This document shows, one piece after another, positions 1 through 11,449 of a stretch of DNA of 64,000 nucleotides. Position numbers and translations under genes: made by a program. Source of the stretch: Neocallimastix lanati (nom. inval.). Its lineage: Eukaryota > Neocallimastigomycota > Neocallimastigomycetes > Neocallimastigales > Neocallimastigaceae. Each line of letters opens with the position of its first letter. Position 1 is the first letter of the stretch. The notes under the pieces were generated by a model. The model had not been told where the DNA came from. It ran no database searches and saw nothing but the letters and a program-made list of their open reading frames with translations. Location of the stretch: positions 639,501 to 703,500 of the forward strand of contig JACVTC010000026.1 of NCBI GenBank assembly GCA_016946835.1, read 5' to 3'.

Positions 1-131
1 ATAGTTTGGGTTTTATAATTATGTCAACTTTATTAATATAAAAGCATGTAAATTTATTAAATTTAAATATTTGCAGCTCTTTATCATAAAATATATTAAT
101 AAAGTTGACATAATTATAAAACCCAAACTAT
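1..131. repeat. Perfect inverted repeat in the 5' LTR (39-bp arms)
   Basis: Bases 1-39 are the exact reverse complement of 93-131, with a 53-bp loop. The right arm is the normal 3' part of the LTR (also present at about 1192-1230); the left arm is a flipped copy. It may continue beyond the window start. Confidence 0.9.
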
Positions 132-143
132 TGACTTTTAACA

Positions 144-158
144 GATTAAGAGTCTCAT
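144..158 (+). other. Primer-binding site, tRNA-Lys(CUU) anticodon arm type
   Basis: GATTAAGAGTCTCAT directly abuts the end of the 5' LTR. It is complementary to the anticodon stem-loop of eukaryotic tRNA-Lys(CUU) as I know it (ATGAGACTCTTAATC). This is the position used when a 5' half-tRNA primes reverse transcription, as known for Drosophila copia with initiator tRNA-Met. Confidence 0.65.
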
Positions 159-1005
159 CGACTTTTTAAAGGAATATTTATATCCTTAGCCGGACTAGAA
201 AAATGTCAACTAAAATACCTAGGATCCAGAATTTATGATAAAAGTTGTCATTATGTCAACTTTAGTGAAGATTGATCTAATTTGAAGAAAAATGATCTTA
301 AAGTTTCAAGAATATGAAAACACGTAAAAAAATTAAGTATTTTATGAAAGAAAATTCCCCTGAAATAAATAATATACTAAATAAAATAATAAATTAGAAG
401 ATAAGACACGTATAAAATAAATGAGAGACGTGACAAATTAATATGCAAATATTTTTGAGACTCTTAATGAAGATTAATAAAGAATATAAATTAAATCATT
501 AATTAGTAAATAAACAACTTTTGAATACTAAAGGCTATTTATTCACAACTAATCAAGTTAATAATTAAATAAAATGACGTGAAACCATAGCGGTTAACCA
601 TAAGAGTTGTCAAATATAAATATAGACGTAAAAACCAGAGAGTTAAACCATGAGTTGTCAAGAGTACATAAAACCAAAGAGGTAAACCATGTGTTGTCAA
701 TTAGGCGTAAGTCCCAATGAGGTTGCCAAAATATAATAATAGGATTGTACAAATAAGAGTAACCAATCCGAAAAAAATATAACTTGAATATAATAATTAA
801 TAATTTTACCCATAATAAAAATATAAAGGTTTTAAGACGTTTAACCACAAAAATGTCATATTAATATAGGGTAATAATATAGTTGTTAAAATAAAACAAG
901 CTAATATATAAATAAGTATATAAAATTACAATTAATGAAAATTAAATTATAGCATATTAATATTGGTATAGATATAGAAATAGTATAGTCCACATATTCA
1001 CTTTC

Positions 1006-1049
1006 AAACCAAAATTATTATTTTAAAATAATTTGGTTTGAGGGGGGAA
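1006..1049 (+). other. Hairpin plus polypurine tract before the 3' LTR
   Basis: An inverted repeat (arms about 1006-1019 and 1028-1040) is followed by a G-rich purine tract that ends at the LTR start. The PPT primes plus-strand DNA synthesis in LTR elements. The same hairpin-PPT arrangement is at 32574-32616. Confidence 0.6.
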
Positions 1050-1241
1050 TGTTAGAATATGTGAAATAAATATGAAATATACGTTAAATGTATTAAAATG
1101 TATTTGTTATATATGTAATGTATGAGCCACAATGTATTAATATAAAAGCATGTAAATTTATTAAATATTTGCAGCTCTTTATCATAAAATATATTAATAA
1201 AGTTGACATAATTATAAAACCCAAACTATTGACTTTTAACA

Positions 1242-1273
<32 letters not shown>

Positions 1274-2179
1274 ATTAAAATAATTCAACAAAAATTTTAA
1301 AAGAAAAAAAAAAATAAAAAAAAGAAAAATATACATATTCGTTAGTGTTCCATGTCTTATTGTTTATATATAAAGAAAAAAAGTTTTATAAAAATATTAA
1401 TATTCTTTTTTTATAATATTTATTTATTTATTTATTTATATTTGCTTATAAAAAAATTGATTATAATTATTTATTTAATAACAACTTTTTTTTAGATTAT
1501 TTCGTATTTATAATAAAAATATATTATTAATTATTATTATTTTTATAAATGCTTGTTTATTAATTAAATTTAACAAAAAAGTAATTACATAAATTAAAGT
1601 CATACTTTTTAAATACATTTTAAATGCGGCGTAATTAATGCTTTAGGGATATATTAATGATATATATGTATAGGAATGAAGCTTATAAATAAAAATTTAG
1701 TTCGTAATTTAACGCCCCACATTTTTATTTTTTTTTAATAATTGTAAACAAATAAATTAAAAAAAAAAAAAATTAACCCATTCATATTTATTTCCAGTTT
1801 TATTTATTTATTTTTTTTCAAAATATGATATTTGAGTATTTTGAGTATTGAAGTAAATATAATTTAATAAAAAGATAATAACTTTTATTTAATTTACAAA
1901 ATATGATATTTTTTTTGTAAACATCAAAAAACTTTCTCATAATCCCTATATTTATAATTGTTACTTTAATAAAAAAAAAAAAAAAAAAATTAAATAACTA
2001 AACACTAAATAAAATTGCTAATAAAAAATTAAATTAAATAAATAAAGTATTTATTATCTGCATGATTCCTATAAAGTTCCTTTGATCGTAATAATAATGC
2101 ATTTTTTATATATTGATGTTAGGATTTATATTATTTAATAAAAGGAATTCATCCATTTATGGATGGAATCTATAATTAA

Positions 2180-2215
<36 letters not shown>

Positions 2216-2229
2216 TTTCCTTCGTAGAT
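1242..2229. other. AT-rich spacer without a recognised gene
   Basis: An (ATT)n run (about 1242-1270), poly(A)/poly(T) tracts (about 1971-1989 and 2181-2211) and no coding signal. An imperfect palindrome near 2146-2172 may be the edge of the antisense gypsy remnant that follows, but I cannot place an LTR border. Confidence 0.5.
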
Positions 2230-3300
2230 TAATTAATAGAGCTACTACAATTAAATTTAGCTAGGTAGATCCAATCAATCCAATCATCGTGATAATAAAA
2301 TTTTGGGTATTTATGATGGTCAGTTGTAGAAATATTTGATTTAATTTTTAATAAATTAATAAATTTTTGCCAAAGGGTACATGTAAATGGGACGCTTCTA
2401 TCTGTATAAATACCATAAGGTAATCCATACTATTTAAAAATATTAGATATATAGGCTTAAGCAATTTGTTTAGTATCAAGAAATTGTTTCAATAAATCAT
2501 TTTTGAAAAACGTTCCACCACTACCATATGAACAGAATATTTTTAGATCCCAGAAGGCCACACAAAAAGTCAATTTTCATTGGTTTCCATGGTCTTTCAG
2601 GAATATTCAAGGGTTGGGGAAGACCATATTTTCTGGAGAGTTGCATTTCCCCAGATTGCGTTTCGCCAAGTAGCATTTTGCCAGGTTGGATTTCGACAAG
2701 TGGATTATTGATATAAATAAATGAATGAATGAATAAATAAAAATTCAAAATAATTTTTTTAAACTTGTTTTTATTATATTTTATAATTAATTATAGATAT
2801 TTTCTATACCAGTTTATTTTGTTTCTTGCGCCAGATTGATAAGAGTTTATATTTTTCATTACTTCTTTTTTTTATTTTAGGCCACCAAAAGTTTTTTGCT
2901 ATTAACTCAAGGTTCTTTTAATTTCTAAATGACCAGTAGCAGACTTTTCATGATACTTAGTTAATATTTCTAATCTAAGAATTTCAGGAATTTAATCATA
3001 ATTATTATAGAATATTAAATTGTCTTTTATTTTAAACTTTTCTATTTTCCTAATGGATATATATTACTTATTGTTTTATATTTTTATGACTAAAGTAAAG
3101 TCGAATCAACAGTAGTGTCGGACTTGGTAGTATCACTAATTTTTTTCTAAAATGTAGCTAACAATGACAACAAAACATTGGATTTCTTTAGCATTTTTAA
3201 TGTTTAGAGTATTTTCAAATTTTTCTTTGATATAATTACTAATATAATAAAGTCTTCTAGACAAGCTATCTGGTTTTCCATTTCTGTTTCCATTTATGAT
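2230..3300 (-). pseudogene. Ty3/gypsy pol remnant (RNase H tail and integrase), antisense
   Basis: Read on the minus strand from 3300 leftwards, broken frames give in order the end of RNase H (NGKPDSLSRR, near 3290-3260), the integrase zinc-binding region (KYHEKSATGHLEIKRTL, near 2970-2900) and the integrase core entry (LPQPLNIPERPWKPMKIDF, near 2640-2580, first catalytic Asp). A degraded second-Asp region (TDRSVPFT) lies near 2400. Many stops and frame changes are present, so no product is expected. It abuts a sense gypsy copy at about 3300 in opposite orientation, so this is a junction of two different insertions or an inversion. Confidence 0.75.
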
Positions 3301-6300
3301 AATAAAACAATACAAAATGCCAAAAAAGAAAGTAAGAAAAATAAGAACGAAAGACGCTTTGGTCCAGATGTACAATATGATTTAGAATTAGACACTAATA
3401 ATATATCAAAGAATTTAAATAAAGATACGTCGATTTATGATGTCTTCAAAGCAATCTCTATGTTAAAAAATAATAAAGAATATAATCTTTTTGATGCGCT
3501 TAATAATTCAAATGCGGGAATCACCTTTGCCCAATTATTCAACGTCAGCCCGTCTTTAAGAAAACTGTGCAGTAAAGGTTTAAAACTTAACAATGACGAT
3601 GTTAGATACATTAAGATGATTCGAAATTTTCCTGTTGAAGATAAAGAATTAATACTATAAATGAATTAAATTATGTAGTGGAAAATAAAGTAATCGATGT
3701 TACCCATTCAGACGGTACTATTGCTACTATTAACCAAATTTATGATGAAGGAAAGAAAGAGAAAGTGAAGATTGCTGTTGTTTTAGGTGAAATTGATGAA
3801 TCTCCTGTCAAAGTATTAATCGATACAGGTTCTGATGTTAATGCTATTACACGCTCCTTTTATAACAAAATTTCAAATAATCATAAGATAGAATTAAAAC
3901 ATAAAGCATATTTTAAACTTGCGAATAATCAAATTGTTTCTACTAACTATGTTGTTAAATTAAAATTAAAATTCATTAATTTTGAAATAAATGAAATGTT
4001 TTGGATACTTGATGATGAAGATATGTGCTATGATCTTATACTTGGCCGTAGTACCCAAAAAGAACACAGATTATATATCGATCCGGATGATGATGGTCTA
4101 TACAAGAAACATGATTCTGGTTCCAGCTGCATTGCCGTTTCCGTTTATCATCAAGAAGAATTAAATAATATTTCAAAAATTTCATTTATTGAAAATTTAA
4201 GTGAGGACGTTAAGAAGGAATTACATCCTAAGTTACGACGTCTTATTAACAAATTTTCTGATGTCTTAATTAATTCTATTGATAATGTTAAAATTGCCAA
4301 TGCTGAGCCTCATACTATCCATCTTAGCAACAATAAACCTATTAAAGTAATAAGGTTAAATTTATATGGACTGAAGAACATACTACTGCCTTTAATGCTT
4401 TACGTAATGCTCTTTGTCATCATCCAATTTTAAAATATCCAGATCCCAATAAACCTTTCATTATTCGAATTGACGCTTCTTCTTATGCTATTTCCGCTGT
4501 GCTCTTATAATTTTATGATACGGATAAAAAAAGAATTTCCTATTTATTGTAAAGAGTTTATATGAAACAGATTACAAATAACAAAATACACAAAATATTT
4601 AAAAACACTTAATAAAAAGTTCCTTTTTTAATAAATAATCTTTTATTAAAATTAAAAATAAATCTCTTCTCGTTATTAACTATTTGATAGTCAATAACTA
4701 ATACATCGATTTAAATAATGAATTTTACATGTATTTATATTTTTTCATGATTACATTTTAATATATCAAACCTATTTAATATACATATATTACTATTTAT
4801 TTATAAACAAAATATTTATTAATAATTTTATTAAATAATAATTAACTAAAACTAAACAATAATTAATTCAATAAACTTTCAACTTATTTACAATAATTAA
4901 ATTCAATAAGAACTCATTTATTAGATATTTATTATATAAATATTATTAATACTAATGTTTATATATTTACAATTCAAAACTATTTTTATAAACTATTTAA
5001 ACTAATTTTAACTATTTAAAACTATTCCGAAATTAATTTTAAAGTATTTTAAACTAACTAAACTAAGTTAAATAGAATAACTATTTTAAATAAACTAAAC
5101 TAAATTAACTAACTTAAATAAATTATTTAAATTTATTATCCAAAATTATTTAAATAATAATTTATCCTTTATGAAAAGATTACATAAATTTATAATTAAT
5201 TTTCATAAACGTAAATCATAAATTTATGTAATTTTATTACATTAATTAATTATGTAATAATTAATTATTAAAGATTTTATTAAATCTTTACATTTATTTT
5301 CAAAGTCGTTGTCTTAAGAAGGCTGAATTAAATTATACGGTGACTGAAAAAGAAGGCCTTGCTATTATTTTTGCTCTAAAGAAATTCAGTCCATACATTG
5401 CAGCTTCATATTTTGTTGTGAAACTTTTTACAGATCACAAACCCATTTTAGGTTATTTTAAAACAAGTATTCCTTCTTCTGATAGGCACTTACGTTAGAT
5501 TTCACTTTTTAATGAAATGAAAGTTGGACTCTTATACGAAAAAGGTAAGAATAATATTTTTGCAGATGCCTTATCTCGTCTTCCGTCAGGTAATGTTCTT
5601 TCTATTAATACTATCAAAGACATTTCTCGTGGTATCAGTTCTACTTCCGATTCTATTCCTGCTCCTATTTTAGATTATGTTAATAAGAATTACTCCTTTC
5701 TTGATGGTAAATTAGTATATAAAGATAAGTCTAATAAGTTACTTCAAGTTATTGAGGATGAGTCACAAAAACGGGATATTGTTTTAAAAGCTCATCTTGT
5801 CGGCCATGAAGGTGTGTCAAGGACACTAGTCAGGATTAAAGAATGCTATTATTGGCCTGGTTTAAAAGCTGATGTGGAAAAAATGGTCAAAACTTTTTTG
5901 AAATGTCAATGTTATAGGCTTTCTCCAGTTCCAAAGTGCACTTCTACTATTTCAACACATGTATTAAGACCTTTTATTAGAGTGGGCCTTGGTATCGTGG
6001 GTCCACTAACTGCTACCCCTAATGGAAATAAATACTTATTCGTTTTAGTAGACTATTTCACAAAATGGGTAGAAGCAAAAGTTACCAAAACAATAGACGC
6101 AAATGATGTTATAGAATTCCTAAAAGATGTCTTTTCGAGACATGGTCTCCCAGAAGTAATAATCACGGATAACTGAAGACAGTTTATTTTAGGTATTACA
6201 AAAGCAATGGTGGATTTATATGGATCTTGGATTCGTTTTATAACACCTCGTCACCCTGAAGCAAATGGTCAAGTTGAAAATACTAATCACGAGATTGAGA

Positions 6301-6810
6301 AAGTCTTACGATATATCTGTGATAAACAAGAAAATTGGGATGAACTTCTTCCTTCTGCCTTATGGGCTTTATGAACTTCTAAATCGAGTGTTACTGGGTT
6401 TAGTAGTTTTGAGCTATTATATGGAAGAAAAGATCTTTGGCCTTTAAGTGTTCTTCTTCCTGATTTAAATAAAGAAGAGAATGAATCTGAATTAGAATAT
6501 AATGTTAGAAGATTTATTAGACATCAACAATGGGTAGAGGAAGCTATTAATAATATACAATATGCTCATTCTTATTGGTTAGAAAGATCAAAGTCTGTAA
6601 TGAATATGCTTCATAAGTATAAACCTGGAGACTTAGTTCTTATTAGATATGTTAATGGGAAAAAATTAGACCTTTTTTTATTGGACCTTTTAAAGTATTA
6701 AAAGCATCTAGATATAATACTTTAGTTTTACAGACACTAAAAGATAAACAAATATTGGAAAGAAACGTACATATCAAAGATGTAAAGCCATATTTGGTAA
6801 CAATATAAAA
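3301..6810 (+). pseudogene. Ty3/gypsy gag-pol pseudogene, reverse transcriptase deleted, RNase H split by a solo LTR
   Basis: The order is: end of a gag-like region (3301-3660, stop TAA); retropepsin with active site DTGSD (near 3823-3837); the start of the RT linker (to about 4350); then an abrupt jump to the start of RNase H (WTEEHTTAF, frame shifted, about 4366), so most of the RT (palm, YxDD) is missing. RNase H runs to YDTDKKRISYLF, is interrupted by the solo LTR 4548-5292, and resumes at 5298 as SKSLS then KAELNYTVTEKEGLA after a one-base shift. A stop interrupts it near 5497. Integrase follows: H2C2 (about 5800-5930), core with GLGIVGP where GLDIVGP is expected (first catalytic Asp changed to Gly), ITDN followed by a stop (6174), and PEANGQVEN with the Glu. 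A frameshift near 6660 precedes the GPFKVLKA C-terminal domain, ending about 6800. Clearly dead. Confidence 0.85.
4548..5292 (+). mobile_element. Solo LTR (745 bp) inserted in the gypsy RNase H
   Basis: The insert begins TGTAAA and ends TTTACA (inverted TG...CA termini) and is flanked by the 5-bp duplication TTTAT (4543-4547 and 5293-5297). Removing it with one TTTAT restores the gypsy RNase H reading (SYLFSKSLS). No internal coding. It starts with the same motif as the insert at 24292 (AGATTACAA...AACAAAATACA near both left ends), so both belong to one LTR family that is not otherwise complete in the window. Orientation is arbitrary. Confidence 0.85.
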
Positions 6811-6952
6811 TTTTAAAATTTTATTTTATCCAATCACGCAAAAAATTTTTTCTTTTTTTAATTAAATAATACAAATACAATATAATTTTACCAAAATAAT
6901 AAAAAATTTTTATTACCTCATGATATACAACTCAAAAGTTCGATGTACTTTT

Positions 6953-7420
6953 GTTGGGATTTATTTATTAAATTTATTAATTTATTATTTATTTATTTAT
7001 TTAATTTTATATAGAAACTACATATATTTAAAAAGACTATTTAACAACTTTCTTATTCTTTTAATTACAAACTAACTTAACATAACTTTTACACAACAAC
7101 GACGACTGCACTTCTCTTAATTCAGAGAAATGCTTTATTTTTATGTTATTTAGTTATAATTAACTATTTAATTAATTGTTCTTGTGATTAGAATAAACTA
7201 TTAATAATTATTATTTAAGGAAATATTTAATAACTATATAAATATAAATATAAAATAATAAGAATATAATTAAAACATTGATTTATGCTATAAAATTTAT
7301 TATTAATTATAAATATAATTAATATATAGAAATCAAGCCACATATTGAAATTGTTGTAAAATCATTAGATTTAAATTTGATTTATGACATTAATTTATGT
7401 TTGAATACTAAAACTAATTT
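6953..7420 (+). mobile_element. Possible gypsy 3' LTR remnant
   Basis: About 145 bp after the integrase end, TGTTGGGATTT starts a non-coding stretch with a less AT-rich core (7100-7130). A GCCACA motif like that found inside the other LTRs occurs near 7327. There is no second copy in the window to compare, and the right border is a guess. Confidence 0.3.
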
Positions 7421-7530
7421 TATATTAATTAAGGTTTGAATATTTCATTTTATATCACTCAAATTAAAAACAAAAATTTTCTCTTTATTTTCAAATTAAA
7501 AGTAAAAGGCCACTTGTAAATAATATTATT

Positions 7531-7699
7531 AAAAACAAAAACAAAAACTAAAACAAAAAAAACAAAAAAACAAAAAAAAAAACAAAAAAAAAAAATATAT
7601 ATATATATATAAATATATAAACATTAAAAACAAAAACAAAAACTAAAACAAAAAAAACAAAAAAACAAAAAAAAAATAAAAAAACAAAAAAAAAAACAA

Positions 7700-7749
<50 letters not shown>

Positions 7750-7757
7750 AATATATA
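7531..7757. repeat. 95-bp tandem duplication, (AAAAAC)n/(TA)n rich
   Basis: A block starting at 7531 (AAAAACAAAAAC...) followed by an (AT)n run and TAAATATATAAACAT is repeated starting at 7626, with a longer A and (AT) stretch in the second copy. It explains the long antisense Phe/Val frame here, which is not a gene. Confidence 0.8.
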
Positions 7758-9374
7758 AACATATTTAAGTATTTTTTTATTCATAAAAATTGTTATTATA
7801 TCAAATTCTTTATGTAAATTTTTTCAGCTATCCCAAAGTGATAGGAAGTCCTGATAAAGAATTTTCAAGATATTAAGTAAATTTTATAAAAAATGTAAAC
7901 AAAGAAAATCAATACAAATGTATCAAATTAATGTATTAGAAAAGTTATATTAATTTATATTTTTATATTCTTTAAAGTTATAATAAAACTATATTTTAAT
8001 TATTCTAAATTAGTATAATATATTATCTTTAAACCTTATTATATATTATTTTATATTTTTGTTATATTATATTATTAAAAATATATTAAATTAAGTTATG
8101 AACTATATTAATCTAAAAAGAATAATAATTCATAAAAAGAAAATGTAAATAAACATTTAGAAGGGGACTTTTTATGAAAGAGAAGAAATAATTAGTCAAA
8201 TAGAATGAAATGTTATTAAAATATTAAATAATAAATAATTAATATTTTTAGGTTATATTATTGAAAATATAACTTCTTCGAATAATAAATAATTTTTGTG
8301 TAATTATTTATAAAATAAATTTTGTGTAAAATTAATAGTTTATTTTTATAATAAAAAAATAAACAAATTTTTTTTTATAATTTTTATCATTAAAAATTGT
8401 AAAACAATTCTTTCTTAAAAGTTAGAAATTCAATACACTATTAATATTGATAAAAGAATAATATATTAATATTATATCAATATTAATAACATTTATATTT
8501 TTATATAATTCTTTTATTAATAACATTTAAATAAAAGAAAATCATAAAATCTAATTATTATATGATTTATTTAATTATTCACTTATAATTAATTTAAAAA
8601 TTGAAATAACAAAATAATACAATAAAATAATATTATGTAGCATAATATAGCTATAGCCACATATTAATATATATCATGTGCATTATGAATTAATACACGT
8701 GATTAATATAAGCTACATATTTAAAGGTGACGTATTATATATAAATTTTTATATATAAATAAATAAATAATAATTAAATAAATATTTTATTTTATAATTT
8801 CATAATTCATATATGTATTTGATAATAAAAAATAATAAAAGATTAAAAAAATAAAATAAAAAAAAAATAAAATAAAATATTTTCATATTTATTTATATTA
8901 TTATTTTTTCAAAGAAATTATATGTGCCATTTTATTTTAATGTTTTAAATATTATATTCATAAATAAAAATTTATAAAAAAATAATATAAACTACGTTCT
9001 GAAATGAAAATTTATGTAAAATTTTTAAAGCTATATTTCAAAATGCACCACCCTCATAAAATCTGGACAGTTAATTAAAAATATTAAACAGGTATAGTTT
9101 TTGTATAAATATATGCTAAAAACCATATGATTTTAAACCCTAAAAATACTGATAATAATGATTGAACGAATGAATGGTTAAATGAGATGAAGCGAGTGTA
9201 AGCGAGTGAGACTCGAGCATAAAGCCTGCGTATTAAATAATGTATTTACTTTTTTTTTTTTTTTTAAAGATTTATTTCTTTTTTTTAAATATATACATTT
9301 AAATAAATTATTGATAATTGAAATTATGTTTTTCGTAAAAGATATATATATATTTTTTTAAATAAAGAATGAAC
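7758..9374. other. AT-rich spacer; short complex island at 9162-9232
   Basis: No reading frame of note. GCCACA-type LTR debris occurs near 8655-8730. The island 9162-9232 (GAAGCGAGTGTAAGCGAGTG and following bases) is far richer in GC than its surroundings and has an imperfect internal repeat of GCGAGTG, but I see no tRNA fold or frame. Confidence 0.5.
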
Positions 9375-9757
9375 TTTATTTAATAAATAATAAATAATAA
9401 ATAATAAATAATAAATAATAAATAATAAATAATAAATAATAAATAATAAATAAATAATAAATAATAAATAAATAATAAATAATAAATAATAAATAATAAA
9501 TAATAAATAATAAATAATAAATAATAAATAATAAATAATAAATAATAAATAATAAATAATAAATAATAAATAATAAATAATAAATAATAAATAATAAATA
9601 ATAAATAATAAATAATAAATAATAAATAATAAATAATAAATAATAAAAAATAAATAGCAAATAATAAATAATAAATAAATAATAAATAATAAATAATAAA
9701 TAATAAATAATAAATAATAAATAATAAATAATAAATAATAAATAATAATAATAAATA
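9375..9757. repeat. Heptanucleotide satellite (AATAAAT)n
   Basis: About 380 bp of a 7-base unit (AAATAAT), roughly 50 copies with only a few one-unit slips and two point changes (near 9648-9660). Because 7 is not a multiple of 3 and the unit has no stop on the minus strand, two overlapping 128-129 aa antisense frames appear; they are artefacts. Confidence 0.95.
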
Positions 9758-10957
9758 TACATACTTCATTAACCCATAAATTTTTATAATATATGATATT
9801 TCACTTATGAAAAGCCTTTATTATTTTTACAATTATTAAAATAAAACTAAAAAAGTATTTTTAGTTTCGATATTTATGGATATTTTAAATCCTTTTTTAT
9901 TTTTATACATTATAAAATTTGTAAAAAAAATTTTATATTTTGTATTTGTATATTTCTTTTGATATTATTATTGATATAAAGATAATACTAAAAAAAAAAT
10001 ATTTTATGATTTTAACAAATGTTAAAACCATTAATCATTTCTATTTTATTATTATTTTAATTTCAAAAATCAAATCAAATAAAAAGTTTATATGATTTTA
10101 TTTTTGAGCCAATAATATTAAAAATTATATGAATATATCATTAATATTATTGGTTTTTTAAAAATAGTTAAAAAATATAAATATTAAAAAAATTATTAAA
10201 ATATATTTATAATTTATATAAATAATATTATTTAAAAATTAATAATTATTATTAATTATTATAATGAATTTTATTTTTAGTATCTTATGTTTAATTCTCA
10301 TAAATTTATAAAAAATAATATATATATAGAATTTAAATATATTATATATTCATAATATATAATATTATGAATATAATATATTTATTATTAATGTTATTAA
10401 TAAAATATGAGTATATTATAATATATTGCAATATATTTAAAATTTATGGTTCATTAGGAACTTAAATTACATTAAAAATTTGTGAATTTACTAAACCACA
10501 GTTTTTTTTTTTTTTTTTTTTTTTATATGTTTATTAATATTATAAAAAATTAAAAATAATATATTTTACTATTTTTTGGGTATATTAATTATATATGTTT
10601 TTTTTATCTTATATAACAATAATACATTTATTATATATAAAATTAATAACTAAATTAATTTTATTCTATTGTTCTATTTTTGTATATATACTTTTTTTAT
10701 ATTAAACAAAATAAATAAAAATATTTTTTACTTCTATATAAAAGCTTCTTTTTTTTTAAAATTTTTTTCTTCATAACTTCATTTAAATTTTCATAAAGTA
10801 CCATAATTATTCATATCTATATAAAATATAGATATTTTTCATTTTTTTTTTTTATTTTATTAATTTAAAATAAGAAAAAAATATTATTTATTCTGAAGAA
10901 AATATATGTAAAGAGAGAAAATTGTAAATAAATATATATACCTTTTGTATATATATA

Positions 10958-10996
<39 letters not shown>

Positions 10997-11449
10997 GAAA
11001 AGAGAAATATAGATTAAAAGCGAGAAAAATAGTGTAAAAATAAATTAATTTATAAAGAATATATATAAAAAGCAATTAATATTAAAAGAAGTATTTATAT
11101 AAAGTAATAAAAAGTGTTTATTTATTTTTATTTATATATAAAGTACTAAATTTATATAATAATATTGTTATAATAAATTTAGTGTATCGTATAAAAATAT
11201 TAATTTAAAAGTATTAATCTATTTCAAAGGAAGAATAAGAGATATTCTTTTTTTGAAGAAAAAAAAGGCAAAATTAACAAAAAAATTAACACCATTAAGA
11301 ATTTAACGAAATAATATATAAAAAACAAAAAGTTTTTATATATATATTTTTTAAATTTTTAATTTAGAGTTTAAAAATCAGTACTTAATTAATTAAGAAG
11401 TCTAGTTTTTAAACTATCTCTTATTTTTTTTTTAGTTAATAATTATTTT
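9758..11449. other. AT-rich intergenic region upstream of the zinc-finger gene
   Basis: Poly(T) (10502-10523), poly(A) (10961-10994) and palindromic TA-rich tracts (10320-10440). A pyrimidine tract ending in AG at 11433 just before the start codon could be a 3' splice site of a 5'-UTR intron. No other gene seen. Confidence 0.5.

Larger units (their letters stand above)
1..1241 (+). mobile_element. Non-autonomous LTR retrotransposon (TRIM/LARD-like), 5' end cut by the window
   Basis: The 5' LTR remnant ends at 143 and the complete 3' LTR runs 1050-1241 (192 bp). It starts TGTTA and ends TAACA, the usual TG...CA inverted ends. The internal part (144-1049) starts at once with a primer site (GATTAAGAGTCTCAT, 144-158) and ends with a polypurine tract (1040-1049) directly before the 3' LTR. 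No gag or pol reading frame is visible inside; only a short leader resembling the gag start region of the copia elements further right (near 190-215). The element must therefore move with proteins made elsewhere. The first 39 bases are not LTR sequence in normal order but an inverted copy of 93-131, so the 5' LTR is rearranged. Family: related to the element at 31335-32866 by primer site, PPT hairpin and LTR start. Confidence 0.75.

Noticed and set aside
594-848. Antisense 84-aa frame
   Set aside because: Lies inside the non-coding body of an LTR element; hydrophobic AT-driven composition.
2116-2180. LTR start (TGTTAGGATTT) of the antisense gypsy remnant
   Set aside because: Suggestive similarity to 6953, but there is no second copy or matching border, so I did not call it.
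7548-7784. Antisense Phe/Val-rich frame resembling a membrane peptide
   Set aside because: Translation of the duplicated AAAAAC/TA repeat.
9376-9769. Two 128-129 aa antisense Tyr/Leu/Ile reading frames
   Set aside because: Entirely produced by the heptanucleotide satellite; no start context, no complexity.
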